From positions 186,001 to 250,000 of the forward strand of contig QQUJ01000017.1 in NCBI GenBank assembly GCA_008501635.1: a stretch of DNA of 64,000 bases, written 5' to 3'. Both the position numbers and the translations under genes were made by a program. Within the stretch, counting starts at the first letter, position 1, and each line of letters opens with the position of its first letter. Under the pieces are notes generated by a model. That model saw only the letters and a program-made list of their open reading frames with translations. It had not been told where the DNA came from and made no database searches. This document shows, piece by piece, positions 45,613 to 54,015 of this stretch. This stretch comes from Pseudomonadota bacterium (lineage in GTDB: Bacteria; Pseudomonadota; Gammaproteobacteria; QQUJ01).

Positions 45613-46470
45613 ATGAGCCTCGATCCCAAAGCCTGGTTTTCCGAAATTCACACCGCGGACGGTTCTGCGTTCTCGCTCAAGATCGAGCAGCGGGTACACG
45701 CCGAACAGACCGAGTATCAGCATATCGAGATCTACAGGACGGAAAAGTTTGGTCATCTGATGGTGATCGATGGCTACGTGATGCTCACCAGTCGTGACAA
45801 TTTTCTTTATCACGAGATGATGAGCCATCCGGTGCTGTTTACGCATCCCGATCCCAAGCGGGTGGCAATCATCGGCGGCGGCGACTGCGGGACGCTGCGC
45901 GAGGTGCTTAAACACCCAGGCATCGAATCGGCGCTGCAGGTCGAGATCGATGAGCGCGTGACGCGGCTTGCGGAGCAGTTCTTTCCGGAGCTGTGCGCGG
46001 CCAACAACGACCCGCGCGCCCACCTGCTCTTCGACGACGGTATACGCTGGATGCGCGAGGCGGATTCCGGCAGTGTGGACGTAATCATCATCGACAGCAC
46101 CGATCCCGTGGGTCCCGCTGAGGGGCTGTTTCAGGCTCCCTTCTATCAGGACTGCTTCCGGGTGCTGGGCGAGAAGGGCGTGCTTGCGCTACAGAGTGAG
46201 TCGCCTCTCTACCACATGCGTCTGATAAAGGAGATCCACGCGACGCTGCGCGGTGTGGGCTTCCCGGAGTGTCGTACATTGCCGTTCCCACAATGCGTCT
46301 ATCCCAGTGGTTGGTGGAGTGGAACCATCGCCTCCAAGGGAGTGGCTATCGATTCGTTCCGTGCCCGGGATGCCGCGTCCCGTCCGTTTGCAACTCTCTA
46401 TTACAACGCAGAAATACACCGGGCGGCTCTGGCCCAGCCACAGTTCATGATCGACGCGCTCGGGGATTAG
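45613..46470 (+). CDS. speE: Spermidine synthase
   Basis: This 285-residue protein carries the spermidine synthase core: AIIGGGDCGTLREVLKH near 95-110 (decarboxylated SAM binding), DVIIIDSTDPVGPAEGLF near 155-172 (catalytic Asp and substrate site), and the N-terminal beta domain with YQHIEIYRTEKFGHLMVID. It moves an aminopropyl group to putrescine. Divergence from speA puts both polyamine steps under one intergenic control region. Confidence 0.96.
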   Translation: MSLDPKAWFSEIHTADGSAFSLKIEQRVHAEQTEYQHIEIYRTEKFGHLMVIDGYVMLTSRDNFLYHEMMSHPVLFTHPDPKRVAIIGGGDCGTLREVLKHPGIESALQVEIDERVTRLAEQFFPELCAANNDPRAHLLFDDGIRWMREADSGSVDVIIIDSTDPVGPAEGLFQAPFYQDCFRVLGEKGVLALQSESPLYHMRLIKEIHATLRGVGFPECRTLPFPQCVYPSGWWSGTIASKGVAIDSFRARDAASRPFATLYYNAEIHRAALAQPQFMIDALGD

Positions 46471-46503
46471 TGCAGCGCTTGCGGGCCAACCCACTACCGG
46501 AGA

Positions 46504-47028
46504 TTATCCGCACCAATGGGCTACATTTTCCTCGGCTTCCCGTAACGCTTTTTTATGGTCGGCATCGCTAAGTATGCGGCGCTTGCCGTGCTGGTCGAGG
46601 TCGTAGAGCGTGCTGGCGTTGCGGTAGGTGCGCAGCTGGTCCCGCGCGATGTGACAGTTCTTCTCCCGGTGCTCCTGCGCGGCTCTGCTTTTAGCCGCTT
46701 TCGCTTCGCGCTGCAGACGCTCTTCCTTCCAGGCGCGTAGCAGTCGCTGCTGTTTGTCGCGGCGCGCCTCTTCGGTGGGTGCGGCGGGCGCCGATCGCGG
46801 TTGCGATTCGATAGCCACGCTCTCGGCGGCCTCCTTATTCGGAGGCTTATCGCCGAAGTGCACCCGACCCTGGGCATCCACCCAGCGAAAGACCTCGCTG
46901 TGGACCGGAGATGCAAGCAGCATCAAACCAAGCAGGAGCGCGGTGAGAAGGGGGGTGTGCGAGGGGGTACAAAAAAGCCGCGGGAGGCGATGGCCTGCCC
47001 GCGGCGTGTTGCTCGGTACTACCGGCAT
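46504..47028 (-). CDS. DUF4124-domain exported protein
   Basis: The protein of up to 174 residues has a signal-like hydrophobic segment (LLTALLLGLMLLASPVHS) followed by the DUF4124 motif EVFRWVDAQGRVHFGDKPP. A charged, coiled-coil-like middle (EEARRDKQQRLLRAWKEERL) precedes a C-terminal domain with NCHIARDQLRTYRNASTLYD. DUF4124 proteins are common in gammaproteobacteria and have no known role. The start could be further inside, as the first 27 residues before the hydrophobic stretch are long for a signal peptide. Confidence 0.78.
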   Translation of the reverse strand: MPVVPSNTPRAGHRLPRLFCTPSHTPLLTALLLGLMLLASPVHSEVFRWVDAQGRVHFGDKPPNKEAAESVAIESQPRSAPAAPTEEARRDKQQRLLRAWKEERLQREAKAAKSRAAQEHREKNCHIARDQLRTYRNASTLYDLDQHGKRRILSDADHKKALREAEENVAHWCG

Positions 47029-47032
47029 TCGT

Positions 47033-47962
47033 TCAACCGCAAAGCTGTTTGAGTATGGTGGCCAGCTTGGAGGTGGAATTGTGCTCGCCGGTATTCTTGG
47101 GATAGATCAGGTACATGGGTACGGAGCGCACCCGCCCGCGTTCCAGCGGTAATACCTTCAAATCGCCATTGCGTACCGCATCTTCGATCAGGTGCTCGGG
47201 CAGCCAGCCGAAACAGTTGCCGGCCTTGATGACGGCCGAGGCGGTCTCCATGGTCGCGACGTACCATTTGCCCGAACTGCTGACCCAGCCGGAGTGGCGG
47301 TCGCCGGTACGGGAATCGGTAAGTATGACCTGAGTCTCCTGGCGCAGATCGTCCTGGGTCAGGGTGCGGTCCAGCTGGTGAAGCGGATGGCTGGGATGGG
47401 CGACGGCGACCAGGCGTACTTCCATGAGAAAGTCGGCGAGGCAATCGCGCGGTACCTGAGGACCGATGGCCACATCGGTGGCCTCGGCAAGGTCATCGCT
47501 GTCGAGGTTGGCGGCCTCCTGCAGCCGCACCAGGGTATCGGGGCACTCGCGGGAGAAGATGCCGAAAGCGTTGACCAGCAAACTGGTGGGGAAGGCCTTG
47601 TCGACCGTAAGACGGATCTCGGTATCCTGGCCGAAGGCGATCTGCTTGGCCATGGCCTCCAGCTCGAGAGCGTCTTTGAGCAGCACGCGCACCTTGTCGA
47701 CCATGGCTTTTCCGGCTTCGGTCAGGATGGCTTTACGACCCTCCATGGTGAAGAGCTGAACGCCCAGTCGCTCCTGCAGTTTGTTGATGGTGTAGCTGAC
47801 ACCCGATTGGCTGCAATGAAGAAACTCGCCTGCTTGCGCGAATCCACCCGTGTCGATGACCGCCAGGAACGTCACCCACTGATCGAGCGTAGCGAGTGGT
47901 GCTCTACCTTGCGATTCTTCGCGGGGGGTAGGAATCCGTGCCTTGTCAGTTGCCGTTGTCAT
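47033..47962 (-). CDS. LysR-family transcriptional regulator
   Basis: This 309-residue protein has an N-terminal LysR helix-turn-helix (LDQWVTFLAVIDTGGFAQAG, then HCSQSGVSYTINKLQERLG) and a periplasmic-binding-protein-like effector domain from about residue 100. It is typical in length. ATG 47962 gives the standard domain start; GTG 48001 in the same frame is also possible. It lies between an outward fetB-like gene and the DUF4124 gene, so no clear target is seen. The binding motif is unknown. Confidence 0.85.
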   Translation of the reverse strand: MTTATDKARIPTPREESQGRAPLATLDQWVTFLAVIDTGGFAQAGEFLHCSQSGVSYTINKLQERLGVQLFTMEGRKAILTEAGKAMVDKVRVLLKDALELEAMAKQIAFGQDTEIRLTVDKAFPTSLLVNAFGIFSRECPDTLVRLQEAANLDSDDLAEATDVAIGPQVPRDCLADFLMEVRLVAVAHPSHPLHQLDRTLTQDDLRQETQVILTDSRTGDRHSGWVSSSGKWYVATMETASAVIKAGNCFGWLPEHLIEDAVRNGDLKVLPLERGRVRSVPMYLIYPKNTGEHNSTSKLATILKQLCG

Positions 47963-48114
47963 CCTGTGGCCCACCTTTTCTCGGCCCAATGCCGTTTTCA
48001 CTATATAAAGAGGTTAGAACCAAATCCCGAGGTTATCCGTGAAACCAATCACATTGTAACCCTGATAGGTTCGATGAGCATATCTGTAAGGTTAGCCCTT
48101 CACCTCATTGTTTG

Positions 48115-48918
48115 TCATGTACTTTTTTCTTGATCCTTGAGATGGTCGAGGCGTAATCGCTGGCGCTCGTCAAATAACCGCCGGGCAGCGATCCAGACTG
48201 CCGCGATAGTGCCGAAGCCGGTGCCCGCGCTGACCAGGAAGAGGATCATGATCTGATACTTGACGGCCTCCACCGGTGGGCTCCCCGCCAGGATCTGCCC
48301 GGTCATCATCCCTGGCAGGCTGACGATGCCCGCGGCGGCCATGGCGTTGACGATGGGGATGGTGCCGGAACGAATGGCATCGCGTAGCACATCGGAAATC
48401 GCCTCGCGCCAGGTGTGGCCCAGAATCAGACGCGCCTCGATGACGCGGCGGCGTTCGTGGGCGCCGCTGGTCAGGCGATCCAGCCCGATGGCAACGCCGT
48501 TCATGGTATTACCCAGAAGCATACCTAAAAGAGGAATGGCGTATTGGGGGTGATACCAGGGGTCGGCCCCAACGATGACGGTCAGGGCTAACACAGCCAC
48601 GGCGAACGAGGAGATGAACATCGAGATGCCGCCAACCCCAAAACTCCACCAGCCCGCCAGCCGGTGACGCTGGCGGGCGTGGATCTCCCGGCTCGCCAGC
48701 AGCAGCATCAAGAAGCTGAGCCCTACTACCCACAGCAGGTTGACGTGCTCGAACAGGGTCTTGAGCACCAGTCCGACCAGTAACAGCTGTGCGGCGCACC
48801 TCACACCGGCAACGAAAACCTGATGGGCGATGCCGAGGTGCATGTAGATCGCCAGGGCAGCCAGAATCAGCATCAGCGCAGCGGCGATCAACAGATCCCA
48901 GGTATCGAGCAGGATCAT
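48115..48918 (-). CDS. fetB: FetB/YbbM-type ABC transporter permease
   Basis: The 267-residue protein has about seven membrane helices and the UPF0014/FetB signatures GVRCAAQLLLVGLVLKTLF near 38 and LLGMLLGNTMNGVAIGLDR near 130, with GTIPIVNAMAAAGIVSLPGMM near 187. In E. coli FetAB has been linked to iron export and peroxide resistance. It overlaps fetA by four bases and forms a two-gene exporter operon. Confidence 0.9.
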   Translation of the reverse strand: MILLDTWDLLIAAALMLILAALAIYMHLGIAHQVFVAGVRCAAQLLLVGLVLKTLFEHVNLLWVVGLSFLMLLLASREIHARQRHRLAGWWSFGVGGISMFISSFAVAVLALTVIVGADPWYHPQYAIPLLGMLLGNTMNGVAIGLDRLTSGAHERRRVIEARLILGHTWREAISDVLRDAIRSGTIPIVNAMAAAGIVSLPGMMTGQILAGSPPVEAVKYQIMILFLVSAGTGFGTIAAVWIAARRLFDERQRLRLDHLKDQEKST

Positions 48919-49535
48919 GAGCGTTTCATCTCGCTAAGAACACGGTCGAGGCGCAAGTGGCGGCTCGCAACGCGGGTGATCTGCTCCGGGTCATGGCTGA
49001 CCCAGATGATTGGCGAACCATGCTCCTGCTGGTAACGCCTGATCAGGGACTCGATGCGCCGTGTGCTCTCTGGATCGAGACTGGCGGTCGGCTCGTCGAG
49101 CAGCAACACCTGCGGCTGGTTGGCCAGCAGGCGTATCAAAGCCAGACGCTGGCGTTCGCCCGTAGAGAGGTCGCGTATCCGTGCCTGCCACATCGCCGTC
49201 GGCAGTCCTACCTCCGGCAATTGCTGAGCCGCACTGGCATCGGCAAAATGGTCGCTGACCCGGCTTCCCCACCACTCGCTTTCAGCGGGCAGCAGGCCGA
49301 TCCGCCGTCGCCACTGAGGACCCGACAGCTTCTCGGCCGCGGTACCGCGCCAGGTTACGCTACCCTCGTGGGGCTCCATATCCGCGATTGACCGGAGCAG
49401 CAGGCTCTTCCCCGATCCCGATGCTCCGGAGATGCAAAGACACTCGCCTGCGCGCACGCTCAGGCTCAGCGGGCCGATGCCGTGACAACGGATCCCTTCG
49501 GCCTGCAGGGTGTCACTGGGTGAAACCTGGTCCAC
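48915..49535 (-). CDS. fetA: FetA/YbbL-type ABC transporter ATPase
   Basis: This 206-residue ATPase has Walker A SGASGSGKSLLLRSIADME near 36, the signature LSTGERQRLALIRLLANQP near 125 and Walker B VLLLDEPTASLDPESTRR near 148. A switch His is in WVSHDPEQIT. It pairs with the FetB-like permease and may export iron, as its E. coli homologues do. The operon points away from the CDGSH gene. Confidence 0.9.
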   Translation of the reverse strand: MDQVSPSDTLQAEGIRCHGIGPLSLSVRAGECLCISGASGSGKSLLLRSIADMEPHEGSVTWRGTAAEKLSGPQWRRRIGLLPAESEWWGSRVSDHFADASAAQQLPEVGLPTAMWQARIRDLSTGERQRLALIRLLANQPQVLLLDEPTASLDPESTRRIESLIRRYQQEHGSPIIWVSHDPEQITRVASRHLRLDRVLSEMKRS

Positions 49536-49609
49536 TTGCTAGACTTTGTAGGGTTTGCCCTCTTGTACCTTTAGCTTATGAGCGTTGCAACAATGAAGGA
49601 GTCAGCGTC

Positions 49610-49846
49610 ATGCCCGAACCCACCGTTGCCCAGAAAGGTCCCTACGCGCTGGAGTTGGAGCCTGGCACCTACTGGTGGTGCGCCTGCGGGCGATCGAAGA
49701 GTCAACCCTTCTGCGACGGATCGCACAAGGGCAGCGGGTTTACACCCACGAAGTTGGAGCTCATGGAGCGAAAAAAGGTGTGGCTATGCGGTTGCAAACG
49801 CAGCAAGAAGCAACCGCATTGCGACGGAAGCCACCAGGGTCTCTAG
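49610..49846 (+). CDS. CDGSH iron-sulfur protein with two CDGSH motifs
   Basis: The 78-residue protein holds two copies of the CDGSH zinc-finger-like motif: CACGRSKSQPFCDGSHKG and CGCKRSKKQPHCDGSHQG. Each pair binds a [2Fe-2S] cluster by three Cys and one His, so two clusters are expected. Such bacterial proteins act in redox or iron sensing. ATG 49610 follows AGGAG at 49597-49601. It is divergent from the fetAB-like operon, which may hint at an iron-linked role. Confidence 0.93.
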   Translation: MPEPTVAQKGPYALELEPGTYWWCACGRSKSQPFCDGSHKGSGFTPTKLELMERKKVWLCGCKRSKKQPHCDGSHQGL

Positions 49847-49927
49847 CACGCGCAGCGCGTTGCATAGGTAATCGAGTTGCGAAACAATGCGGCCTTCAGA
49901 ACCAGCGAAAACCAGAAAGGCGGCGCG

Positions 49928-50233
49928 GTGATCAACGCCAAAATGCTCGACGACCTTGCCAAGACATTGGCGGGCGCTTTGCCCCCGGGACTGCGTGAGA
50001 TGCAGCAGGAGGTGGAGAAGAATTTTCGTGCCGTGCTGCAGGGATTCTTCTCACGCATGGACCTGGTGACCCGCGAGGAGTTCGACGTGCAGACCGAGGT
50101 ATTGATCCGCACCCGAACCCTGGTTGAAGATCTTGAAAAACAGGTTGCGGCCCTGGAGGATAAGGTCCTCGGTGCCGGCAAAAAGGCCAAGGCCACGCCA
50201 CGCGCACCCAAGGGCGACGACACCGCACAATAG
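49928..50233 (+). CDS. ubiK: Ubiquinone biosynthesis accessory factor
   Basis: This 101-residue protein matches the YqiC/BMFP family. It has a helical N-terminus (INAKMLDDLAKTLAGALP), a middle segment REMQQEVEKNFRAVLQGFFSRMDLVTREEFDVQTEVL with the conserved trimer interface, and a basic C-terminal tail. UbiK binds UbiJ in the ubiquinone synthesis complex and interacts with membranes. GTG 49928 is chosen over ATG 49877 because it gives the family's usual length. It precedes comM, a common arrangement. Confidence 0.88.
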   Translation: MINAKMLDDLAKTLAGALPPGLREMQQEVEKNFRAVLQGFFSRMDLVTREEFDVQTEVLIRTRTLVEDLEKQVAALEDKVLGAGKKAKATPRAPKGDDTAQ

Positions 50234-50281
50234 ATCTGTTGGCGCGTCGGGAGTGCCGCGTCACGCTCACCAAGGAAGGTT

Positions 50282-51796
50282 ATGCCTCTTGCCGTTGTCT
50301 ACAGCCGTGCACAGGAGGGCGTTCAAGCCCCGCTGGTGACCGTGGAGGTCCACCTCTCCAACGGGCTTCCCAACCTTTCCATCGTCGGCCTGCCCGAGGC
50401 GGCCGTGCGCGAGAGCAAGGATCGTGTGCGCGGCGCGCTGCTCAATGCGGGGTTCGAATTCCCGGCACGACGCATCACCATCAATCTTGCCCCGGCGGAT
50501 CTGCCCAAGGAGGGTGGCCGCTTTGATTTGCCGATTGCGCTGGGCATCCTGGCGGCATCGGGGCAAATCCCGCAGGCACCGCTTGAACGCTGCGAGTTTC
50601 TCGGCGAGCTTGCGCTGGGTGGTGATCTGCGCGCGGTGCGTGGCGGGCTGCCCGCCGCACTCCAGGCGCGCGCTGCGCGAAGGGCACTGTTGGTGCCCGA
50701 AAGCAACGTCCAGGAGGCGGCATTGGTGGCCGATGGGGAGGTCTACGGCGCGGCGCATCTGCTCGAGGTGTGCGGCCATCTGACCGGCGCCGCGCCCATC
50801 GATGCGGCGCTTGACGCCCACCGGGATACCATGGCGTTCGAGACTCCGGAGCTGGCCGACGTGCGTGGCCAGCATCAGGCGCGCCGTGCCCTCGAGGTCG
50901 CGGCTGCCGGTGGACATTCGCTGCTGATGATCGGCCCGCCCGGGACCGGCAAGACCATGCTGGCCAGTCGCCTGCCCGGTATTCTGCCGCCACTCAGCGA
51001 CGAGGAGGCGCTGGCTACCGCGGCCGTCGCCTCCATCAGCGACCGGGGGTTTCACGCCAATCGCTGGCGGCAGCGACCGTTCCGGGCTCCGCACCATACC
51101 GCCTCAGGGGTGGCATTGGTGGGTGGTGGTAGTAACCCGCGGCCGGGAGAGATTTCGCTGGCCCACAACGGCGTCATGTTCCTCGACGAGTTGCCGGAGT
51201 TTGATCGCCGCGTTCTCGAAGTGCTGCGCGAACCGCTGGAATCGGGACGGGTAACCATATCCCGCGCAGCCCGGCAGGCTGAGTTCCCTGCCCAGTTTCA
51301 GCTGATTGCGGCAATGAATCCCTGCCCATGCGGGTATCTGGGTGATCCCAGCGGACGTTGTCGTTGCACGATGGACCAGGTCCAGCGCTATCGCAATCGG
51401 CTTTCGGGACCGTTGTTGGACCGCATCGACCTGCATGTGGAGGTGCCGCGGCTTCCGCACCGGGTCGTGGCGGGCAGTGTATCGCCACCGCCGGAGACCA
51501 GCGCGGCGGTACGTGAGCGGGTGGTCGCCGCCCGCAACCGCCAGCTGCAGCGTGCCGGCAAGCCCAATTTCAAGCTGAACAATCGGGAGGTGGAACAGAG
51601 TTGCCGCCTCGATGCGGCGGGGCAGCAGCTTCTGGAACAGGCGGTGGAGCGCCTCGGTCTTTCGGCGCGCGCCTATCACCGCATCCTGCGGGTGGCGCGC
51701 ACCATAGCCGATCTGGACGGCAGTGATCGGTTGCAGGTGCCATATCTTAGTGAAGCAATTGCCTATCGTCGCCTGGATCGCACGGTGCCGGACTAG
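50282..51796 (+). CDS. comM: YifB/ComM-family Mg-chelatase-like AAA+ ATPase
   Basis: The 504-residue protein has the N-terminal Lon-like substrate domain (LSNGLPNLSIVGLPEAAVRE), then an AAA+ core with Walker A MIGPPGTGKTMLASRLPGIL near 217, Walker B GVMFLDELPEFDRRVLEV near 298 and the Mg-chelatase C-terminal domain. ComM is a hexameric helicase that promotes branch migration during natural transformation. Its presence suggests but does not prove natural competence. Confidence 0.95.
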   Translation: MPLAVVYSRAQEGVQAPLVTVEVHLSNGLPNLSIVGLPEAAVRESKDRVRGALLNAGFEFPARRITINLAPADLPKEGGRFDLPIALGILAASGQIPQAPLERCEFLGELALGGDLRAVRGGLPAALQARAARRALLVPESNVQEAALVADGEVYGAAHLLEVCGHLTGAAPIDAALDAHRDTMAFETPELADVRGQHQARRALEVAAAGGHSLLMIGPPGTGKTMLASRLPGILPPLSDEEALATAAVASISDRGFHANRWRQRPFRAPHHTASGVALVGGGSNPRPGEISLAHNGVMFLDELPEFDRRVLEVLREPLESGRVTISRAARQAEFPAQFQLIAAMNPCPCGYLGDPSGRCRCTMDQVQRYRNRLSGPLLDRIDLHVEVPRLPHRVVAGSVSPPPETSAAVRERVVAARNRQLQRAGKPNFKLNNREVEQSCRLDAAGQQLLEQAVERLGLSARAYHRILRVARTIADLDGSDRLQVPYLSEAIAYRRLDRTVPD

Positions 51797-51910
51797 CCGA
51801 CGAGAAGAGGCGGACATCATAACCATCTGCCAGATAGACGGATGACGGGGGCCTGAGAATTCGTTTGTCAGGCGTGAGGTAAAACCTGCCCGCCCTGCTA
51901 GGGCGCCTGG

Positions 51911-52597
51911 CTATTCGGTGGAATAGACGGTGAGGATATTGGTGTCTACGATGATGATCTCCGCACGCCCCAGGCGGATCGCGCCTTCCTGCTCCAGGAG
52001 TTTGAGGGCCCGTTGCACCACTTCGCGCACGGAGCCCGCCATTGCGGCGATGTCCTGCTGCGTGACTCGCTGACAGGCATCGGCGGCACCCTCGATGAGG
52101 GGCTGGTTGCCGGATGCGCAACGCAGCAGCAATCGTGCAACACGACCCACTACGGAGTGCAGGGCGGCGTCCTCGATCATTTCCACCAAGAATCTCTGCC
52201 GGTGCGCCATCAGCAACAACATGGCCTTGGTTATATCCGGTTGCGCGTCTAGCAAACGCATCAGTGCGGGACGAGACAGTAAAACCACTTTGCTGTCCTT
52301 CGTGGCTACCACCGTGGCCGGATTGGGTTCGCCATCGATAGCGGCGACATCGTTAAAACTGCGACCAGGCCCGAGAATTCGCAGAACCTGCTCACGGCCT
52401 TCGCTGGATGTACGCAGCACGCGAACCCGACCGGACACCACCACCCCCAGCCCTGCGCAGGGGTCGTCCTGGATCAGTATCGCCTCTCCAGTTTGGCATT
52501 TCCGCACGTTGGCCCTATCAGCCAACGCGGCGACCGCCTCGGTGTTTAGCCTCTTGAAATAGGGAACGGATAGCAGCGCGTCTCGAATATCGTCCAT
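51911..52597 (-). CDS. Crp/Fnr-family transcriptional regulator
   Basis: This 228-residue protein has a cyclic-nucleotide-binding-type sensor domain (about 15-130, with GLGVVVSGRVRVLRTSSEGRE) and a C-terminal Crp-type helix-turn-helix (VTQQDIAAMAGSVREVVQRAL near 175). No Fnr-type cysteine cluster is seen in the N-terminal part, so oxygen sensing by an Fe-S cluster is unlikely. It is divergent from the hemerythrin-domain gene, which makes that gene and itself plausible targets. Start ATG 52597 is preferred to an in-frame start at 52648. Confidence 0.87.
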   Translation of the reverse strand: MDDIRDALLSVPYFKRLNTEAVAALADRANVRKCQTGEAILIQDDPCAGLGVVVSGRVRVLRTSSEGREQVLRILGPGRSFNDVAAIDGEPNPATVVATKDSKVVLLSRPALMRLLDAQPDITKAMLLLMAHRQRFLVEMIEDAALHSVVGRVARLLLRCASGNQPLIEGAADACQRVTQQDIAAMAGSVREVVQRALKLLEQEGAIRLGRAEIIIVDTNILTVYSTE

Positions 52598-52723
52598 CTC
52601 ATGCTCTCTGCTACTTAAGTTGCAGACTACCAATTCAGCGATGTGCACTATGTAGCCAGAATCTCAGTCAACGTGGAAAGCGACTGAGGTATGAACGAAC
52701 AGCAACCGATAGGAGATAGTGCC

Positions 52724-53179
52724 ATGAAATTTTCAATTCCCGAAACGTTGACTCGTGAACATGCGGCTCTGCATGGTCGATTGCACGAGGCCTTGGAGGC
52801 AGGTGGTGCAGTCGCTGCCGCCACCCAAAACCTGATCGACAAGCTGCATCCGCACTTTGTGCGCGAGGAAGAGATCGCGATGCCGCCGCTGGGTTTGCTG
52901 GCCCCGCTAGCCAAGGGCGAGTATCGAAGTGAGATGGACCAGGTGCTGGAATACACGGAGGCACTGGCCGAAGAGCTACCCCGTATGCTTGAAGAGCATG
53001 AGGCTATCAGGTCGGCCGTTCAGCAACTCAGGAGCGCTGCCAAAGAGTCGGGCCGCCAGGACATCGTGGAGTTTTGTGATGATCTGGGCGAGCACGCACG
53101 CTCTGAGGAGGAGGTGCTCTACCCCGCGGCTTTACTGGTAGGCGAGGTAGTGCGCCAGCACAGTTTGGAAGCGGTTTAG
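52724..53179 (+). CDS. Hemerythrin HHE-domain protein
   Basis: The 151-residue all-helical protein carries the hemerythrin-like metal residues in LTREHAALHGRL (His12, His16), LHPHFVREEEIAMPPL near 42, EEHEAIRSAV near 90 and EHARSEEEVLYPA near 125. It should bind a di-iron centre that holds oxygen or nitric oxide, or repairs iron centres. ATG 52724 is preceded by AGGAG. It is divergent from the Crp-type gene. Confidence 0.88.
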   Translation: MKFSIPETLTREHAALHGRLHEALEAGGAVAAATQNLIDKLHPHFVREEEIAMPPLGLLAPLAKGEYRSEMDQVLEYTEALAEELPRMLEEHEAIRSAVQQLRSAAKESGRQDIVEFCDDLGEHARSEEEVLYPAALLVGEVVRQHSLEAV

Positions 53180-53264
53180 CGACCCGCCGTGCGCGGTGTA
53201 GTGCGGGGTTGTTTGTCAGCGAGACAGCCCCGCCTTGACTCCCCACTGGATGTCGATTCGCCGG

Positions 53265-53294
53265 GCTGCCACCCCCGAACCTCGGGGTGGCGGC
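53265..53294. terminator. Hairpin between convergent hemerythrin and DsrE genes
   Basis: GCTGCCACCCC (53265-53275) and GGGGTGGCGGC (53284-53294) form an 11-bp stem with one wobble pair. It sits between two convergent genes and can serve as a bidirectional stop. No T-tract is seen. Confidence 0.45.
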
Positions 53295-53327
53295 GCTGGT
53301 GACAAAGACGGTAACGGGATTGGTTGG

Positions 53328-53693
53328 CTAGGGACGAATATAAGCCCAGCCCTCTTGCTGGCGCTCCATGAGATGGACCACACCGGCCGGTACCACCTTG
53401 GCCGGTGACAGCAGCGCGATCTCCTGGTTCTCCTTCCTGCCCATTCCCTTCATGGTGTTGCCGCAGGCCATGAACGAAATATTGGAGAAGTTCTGCGAAA
53501 AAGATTGGACGCGGTCTTTTACCGGTGACGTATCGGCGCGCAGCATGTGCAGCCCCGGGCCGTAGGCGACGATTTCGATCTCCACCTCTTCGGCTTTGTC
53601 CTTGTAGTACGCATCCACGTTGGCCGCGTTGTTGAGCGTGAGATTCATGCGCGCAGGGTCATTTTCATCAACATGGAAAACGACACGGTGCAC
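53328..53693 (-). CDS. DsrE-family protein
   Basis: The 121-residue protein has the DsrE/F-like fold: VVFHVDENDPARMNLTLNN at the start, IEIVAYGPGLHMLRAD near 42, and a single conserved Cys in FMACGNTMKGM near 78. Members carry or transfer sulfur in sulfur oxidisers, or act in stress responses when not linked to dsr genes. No dsr operon is in view, so its role is open. It converges on the hemerythrin gene. Confidence 0.85.
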   Translation of the reverse strand: MHRVVFHVDENDPARMNLTLNNAANVDAYYKDKAEEVEIEIVAYGPGLHMLRADTSPVKDRVQSFSQNFSNISFMACGNTMKGMGRKENQEIALLSPAKVVPAGVVHLMERQQEGWAYIRP

Positions 53694-54015
53694 TGGCTGT
53701 TATGTCTCTGCTCTCGCATAGACTCTTTTCCCACTTCTGTCTAAGGATCTGTAATGTAGTCATAAACCGATAAGGTAACGGTCCGGCCCGCGGCTAGCCG
53801 ATCGAGAAAATCATGCGCGACGTTCACACTTGGATGATCGGAGATGGCTACACTGAAGCCGTACCATCAAAACCGGTCGATACATCTGCAGCACGTGATC
53901 CGATAGCGTGCTTAGCTCTTTGGTTTCGCGACCTTAAATAGTCGCGGTGTTGCGATTGAGTGCCAAGACGCGGACCGCTTATGTCATGACGTTAGATGGG
54001 CGGCTTCCCGTGCTC
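53694..54015. other. Intergenic stretch with no supported gene
   Basis: About 320 bases between the DsrE gene and the MoCF-type gene hold no gene, repeat or clear structure that I could support. The MoCF gene ends here, so it marks the edge of the GntR-controlled locus. Confidence 0.5.

Noticed and set aside
47192-48133. 313-codon plus-strand frame opposite the LysR gene
   Set aside because: The LysR reading frame has clear domains, whereas the opposite frame gives a low-complexity product.
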